DNA of 64,000 bases from Bradysia coprophila (taxonomy: Eukaryota > Arthropoda > Insecta > Diptera > Sciaridae), in the NCBI RefSeq assembly GCF_014529535.1, contig NC_050738.1, positions 8,837,410 to 8,901,409 on the forward strand. Reading direction: 5' to 3'. Under the pieces are notes generated by a model. That model made no database searches. It was not told the DNA's origin and saw nothing but the letters and a program-made list of their open reading frames with translations. Below, in pieces: positions 60,230-64,000 of this stretch. The position numbers and the translations under genes are program-made. Position 1 is the first letter of the stretch, and each line of letters begins with the position of its first letter.

Positions 60230-61680
60230 TTGCCACTGTTTTCTGCTTCTAAAACACTCAGACATTGTCGAAGACACCAACCTTAAAATTGAAACACTTT
60301 TCCAGTTTTGGTCATTTCGCCTGTATTCTACTCCCAAAACTCTGAGACTTTGCCGAAGACACCAATATTCCATCTGCCATTCATTTTGAAAAAAGTCCAA
60401 AAACATAAAATTGAAACACTTTTCCCGTTTTGGTCATTTCGCCCATAGTCTACTCCAAAAATTCTGAGACTTTGCCAAGGAGACGAACGTTCCATCTGTT
60501 ACAGATCCAAAAATAAATCCAAAAACTGATAGTGACCAAATTGTTCCAGTTTTTGCACATAGGGCCATGTTCTACTCCCAAAACTCTGAGACTTTGCCAA
60601 CCTTCCATCTACCACAGTTCCCGAGATAGGTCTAAAAACTGATAGTGCCCAAATTTTTCCAGTTTTTGTACATACTGCCCTATTCTACTCTCAAAACTGT
60701 AAGACTTTGCCGAAGAAACCAACCTTCGATCTGCCACAGTTCTAGGGATAAATCTAAAAACTGATGGTGAACAAATTTTTCCAGTTTTTGTACATACTGC
60801 CCTATTCTACTCTCAAAACTCTTAGACTTTGCCGAAGAAACCAACCTACCATCTGCCACAGTTCCCGAGATATGTCTAAAGACTGATAGTGACCAATTTC
60901 TTCCACTTTCAGTACATACTGCCCTATTCTACTCTCAAAACTCTAAGACTTTGCCGAAGAAACCAACCCTCCATCTGCCATAGTTCCTGAGATAAATCTA
61001 AAAACTGATAGCGCCCAAATTTTTCCAGTTTTTGTACATACTGCCCTATTCTCCTCTCAAAACTGTAAGACTTTGCCGAAGAAGCCAACCTTCGATCTGC
61101 CACAGTTCTAGAGATAAATCTAAAAACTGATAGCGCCCAAATTTTTCCAGTTTTTGTACATAGGGCCATATTCTACTCCCAAAGCTCTGAGACTTTGCCG
61201 AAGAAACGAACGTTCCATCTGCCATAGTTCCTGAGATAAATCTAAAAACTGATAGTGCCCAAATTTTTCCAGTTTTTGTACATACTGCCCTATTCTACTC
61301 TCAAAACTCTTAGACTTTGCCGAAGAAACCAACCTTCCATCTGCCACAGTTCCCGAGATAAGTCTAAAGACTGATAGTGACCAATTTCTTCCACTTTTTG
61401 TACATACTGCCCTATTCTACTCTCAAAACTCTAAGACTTTGCCGAAGAAACCAACCCTCCATCTGCCATAGTTCCTGAGATAAATGTAAAAACTGATAGC
61501 GCCCAAATTTTTCTAGTTTTTGTACATACTGCCCTATTCTCCTCTCAAAACTGTAAGACTTTGCCGAAGAAGCCAACCTTCGATCTGCCACAGTTCTAGA
61601 GATAAATCTAAAAACTGATAGTGAACAAATTTTTCCAGTTTTCGCACGAACGGCCATATTTTACTCCAAAACTGAAAGTA
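60230..61680. repeat. Tandem array of about 122-base units with higher-order structure
   Basis: ACTTTGCCGAAG recurs about every 120-124 bases (near 60348, 60467, 60587, 60703, 60827, 60949, 61071, 61191, 61313, 61435, 61557), about 12 units. Each carries CCATCTGCCACAGTTC, GATAAATCTAAAAACTGATA and CCAGTTTTTGTACATACTGC. Segments 60924-61169 and 61412-61657 are almost the same and are 488 bases apart, that is four units, so the array has amplified in blocks. The left units are more diverged. It is non-coding. Confidence 0.85.
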
Positions 61681-62345
61681 AAAAACATTCCAATTTCATC
61701 TCAAAACAGCCTTCATATCATAACATATCGAGAAACACATACGAACACATACTTACACACACACATAAAACTTCATTTTACATGTAAATATATATGGGGC
61801 TTGTATGGGAACTTCCGAAAGCCCTAGATCCTAAACGAGATCATGTCGACCCAAATTTGCCAAAAGTCTTAGAATCATGCCCAGGAACTACTCCCAAAAT
61901 TTCAGCAAAATCGTAGGCGCCGTTCTCGAGATAGATTCCACAAGCAAACAAGCAACTTTGAAATGCAATATATCGGCCAATTTTGAACCTTATGAGACGT
62001 GAGATAGCTCGTTGAACTCGTATTGACGCCCAGAATACGATTATCATACTTCAAGTCATTATCATACATCAAAAGTCGTGGGAGCCAAGGGGGAAAAGTC
62101 AAAAAGTTGCTGTATATATGTTCCTTAGTCCCTAATTTTTTTTTTTTATTTTTTGTAGTGTGGACTTGCGTCACGCCTGCTTACTAACGTGCAGGCATGA
62201 TTGGTTCAGTTGCCTACAAGCAGTTGCTTCCATCAATTCCAAAACGACCACTTTTTCATGTAAATCTCATTTATTTCTGATATTCAAGAACAATAGCTTA
62301 GTGTATACTGAAACCAAATTGTACAGTGCAAAATTCAAGTCATTT

Positions 62346-63562
62346 TTAATTATAGAATGGATTGTACGTTACCCAATGTGCTCTTGACTGATTTTGTTCA
62401 CTTTTATGCGACGTGAAAAGCGACTTGTAGACCTCCGTTTTACTCTTATCTTCAGCTACACTGAAAACACCATCCTTCAGTTTCTTAATGTCTGGATCAA
62501 TCAAAGCGTCGCTCTTCGCTTCTCGTTTCAAATTCGGCTTCACAGTATGTGTAGGCTTTGTATTCGAATGCGATGATGTAGGTAAAACAACAGCTGCTTG
62601 TTCCGAAGAACCCGCCACGGATTGCTGATCTGCAGACGTCACGGTCTGAGTTATTTCTTTAGTTTGATTCTTCGCCTTTTTTTCCTTTTTGGCCGCCTTT
62701 TGTCGGGCTGTACGGGCTTGCATTTTCGATAACATTAGGTCGGTGTCCTCTTCATTTCCATTCAAAATGACGACGTCCTCTTCGGCGAACGGTGTATGAC
62801 ACTGTAAATAGATGAAATTATTAACTGATGGAGAATAAATTTGAAATGACAAGCAGGCACTGAAGGCAACGAAACAACATACCAGAGAACAGTTTTTCGA
62901 TTTGATTTCCTTCAATGCTCGTTCCGAAAACACACATCCACAAGTCCACAATGCAACGAAACGAAATTTTCCGGTCATTTCCAAACCAATCAATTTGCAA
63001 ATGTATGGTGCCGAGCGAACGTCCAAGCTGCCTTCCGTTTTGTCGCAATCTGTGTATACGGGATTCGGGGTCAGTTGCAAATTCTTCACATCCTTCAAGC
63101 TTTTGATATGCGATGCAGATCCGGGCATTTTGTCCTTTTCCAGTAAATGTTCAATGACATTCTGTTTTGAGTACAATCTGCCCAGGCCACACATGACTAT
63201 GGGTTCTTGCAGTGGTTGTTGAGTGATTGAACAGTGACGCCATCGGTAGGCTAGTTCGGACTCCTTGTCTTTCTGGAAAATTTAATTTGAGATTAATTAC
63301 ACCATCCATACAGACATTCACAGACGGCAGGACATTCTAGCTTGTACAAAAAGAAATAAACAACGATTTTTCAGCAGTTTAACCCGATGAATTAATGAAT
63401 TTCGATCGATTATAGTAAACATTTTCTGGTACAGAAATATCAGTAAACAAAGCAAAGCGAAGAAGGAACTGATAATGGAATTAAGTTACATACCTGTTCA
63501 GGCTTCTTTTTAAGTCTAACCAATTCGTCTCTTCTAGGGATCGTGCCTCCATCACACCCCAT
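62346..63562 (-). CDS. RTF2: Replication termination factor 2 homologue
   Basis: Three exons in transcript order, 63562-63494, 63272-62883, 62801-62346, give 304 residues (human RTF2 306). The start MGCDGGTIPRRDELVRLKKK is the family's invariant N-terminus. A U-box/RING-like region follows (about 35-155; WRHCSITQQPLQEPIV, LGRLYSKQNVIEHLL, ALWTCGCVFSERAL, CHTPFAEEDVVILN), with atypical zinc-binding cysteines, then a Lys/Ala-rich segment and a conserved C-terminus (VYKSLFTSHK, HWVTYNPFYN). In yeast it stabilises stalled forks at replication barriers; in vertebrates it is removed from stalled forks by proteasome shuttles and also affects splicing. CTGTCAAAGTGACA lies about 160 bases upstream. 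Confidence 0.95.
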
Positions 63563-64000
63563 GGTTTAATAATATTGATATTTAGAGTGAAAAGTAAAAA
63601 TACGATGTGAATTATTTGACAACAGCTTGTGACGGATGTCTATTAAGAAACAATGACGTCTTCGATTTGTAAGACACCACTGACTGACTCACCAAGCTCA
63701 CCACACACTAAAGAAAATGTGACAGCTGTCAAAGTGACATTTTATTTCACACTAAAGCCATCTAGGTATTAATTCTTCAAACTGTTTTATTTTTCAAAGT
63801 CGAAATAACAATGTGGGCAACATAGAGAAACTTAATTTCAAAACCCACCGAAACCCCGTGCTACCATCTACATTAAAAACACATACCGAGCGAGCGGAGC
63901 GAGCCAATTTTAATCTATCTAACCGTGGATTTACATAGCAACGTAAAAGTGACAGATGCAATGTTTTTTAAATACTGCAACCCGAAATTTCATTCATAAA
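63563..64000. promoter_or_regulatory. RTF2 upstream region
   Basis: This is the 5' flank of RTF2. GTGACAGCTGTCAAAGTGAC near 63719 is partly palindromic and resembles words upstream of three other genes in the window. GAGCGAGCGGAGCGAGC near 63887 is a short GC-rich inverted repeat. No gene is seen to the window edge. Confidence 0.4.

Larger units (their letters stand above)
58639..62345. other. Repeat-rich spacer between CCDC47 and RTF2
   Basis: The two flanking genes converge. Contents: CCDC47 3' UTR, a family B copy (about 59205-59315), a foldback element with 165-base arms (59384-60073), a tandem array (60230-61680), and a decayed array-like unit near 61850-61940. Open frames here are products of the tandem repeat. 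Confidence 0.65.

Noticed and set aside
60924..61657. Repeated 81-codon minus-strand proteins
   Set aside because: They are translations of the tandem DNA repeat and recur only because the DNA does.

Overview
The window is nuclear DNA from a eukaryote, most likely a nematoceran dipteran insect. Non-coding DNA is very AT-rich. Genes are split by many short introns (about 55-80 bases) with GT..AG borders. Every recognised protein is a conserved animal gene, and the Arl1 protein looks particularly fly-like. A fungus gnat or gall midge is possible, but that is inference. There are no bacterial-style genes, operons or CRISPR arrays.

Layout. 1-11.9 kb: no gene recognised; AT-rich DNA with foldback repeats at 9.8-10.95 kb. 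11.9-27.8 kb (+): an ankyrin/BTB gene of the ABTB2/BTBD11 type with two alternative first coding exons (11986 and 20498). The upstream intron holds a tRNA-derived SINE with perfect target-site duplications and a large foldback element, and the last intron holds two more elements. 31.9-34.6 kb (-): Hip14/ZDHHC17 palmitoyltransferase. 35.2-36.2 kb (+): DMAC2/ATP5SL-like leucine-rich-repeat protein, divergent from Hip14. 36.3-40.0 kb (-): DNA polymerase delta catalytic subunit, tail-to-tail with DMAC2. 41.1-42.1 kb (-): 5'-truncated non-LTR retrotransposon C-terminus. 43.9-45.1 kb (+): Arl1 GTPase. 48.5-49.7 kb (-): syntaxin 12/13-like Qa-SNARE. 54.1-54.6 kb (-): UPF0449 (C19orf25-like) protein. 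57.0-58.6 kb (+): CCDC47. 62.3-63.6 kb (-): RTF2 homologue.

The genes are not one pathway, but several touch shared processes. Hip14, Arl1 and the syntaxin act in Golgi/endosomal/synaptic membrane traffic. CCDC47 acts in ER membrane-protein insertion. POLD1 and RTF2 act in DNA replication. DMAC2 acts in mitochondrial complex I assembly. Exon structures were deduced by joining reading frames at GT/AG borders so that the protein matches the known family; coding lengths come out divisible by three in every case.

The accessory interest lies in the repeats: many foldback (hairpin) elements, a nested insertion that marks one dispersed family as mobile, a higher-order tandem array at 60.2-61.7 kb, a restriction-like-endonuclease retrotransposon remnant, and a SINE with intact insertion borders.
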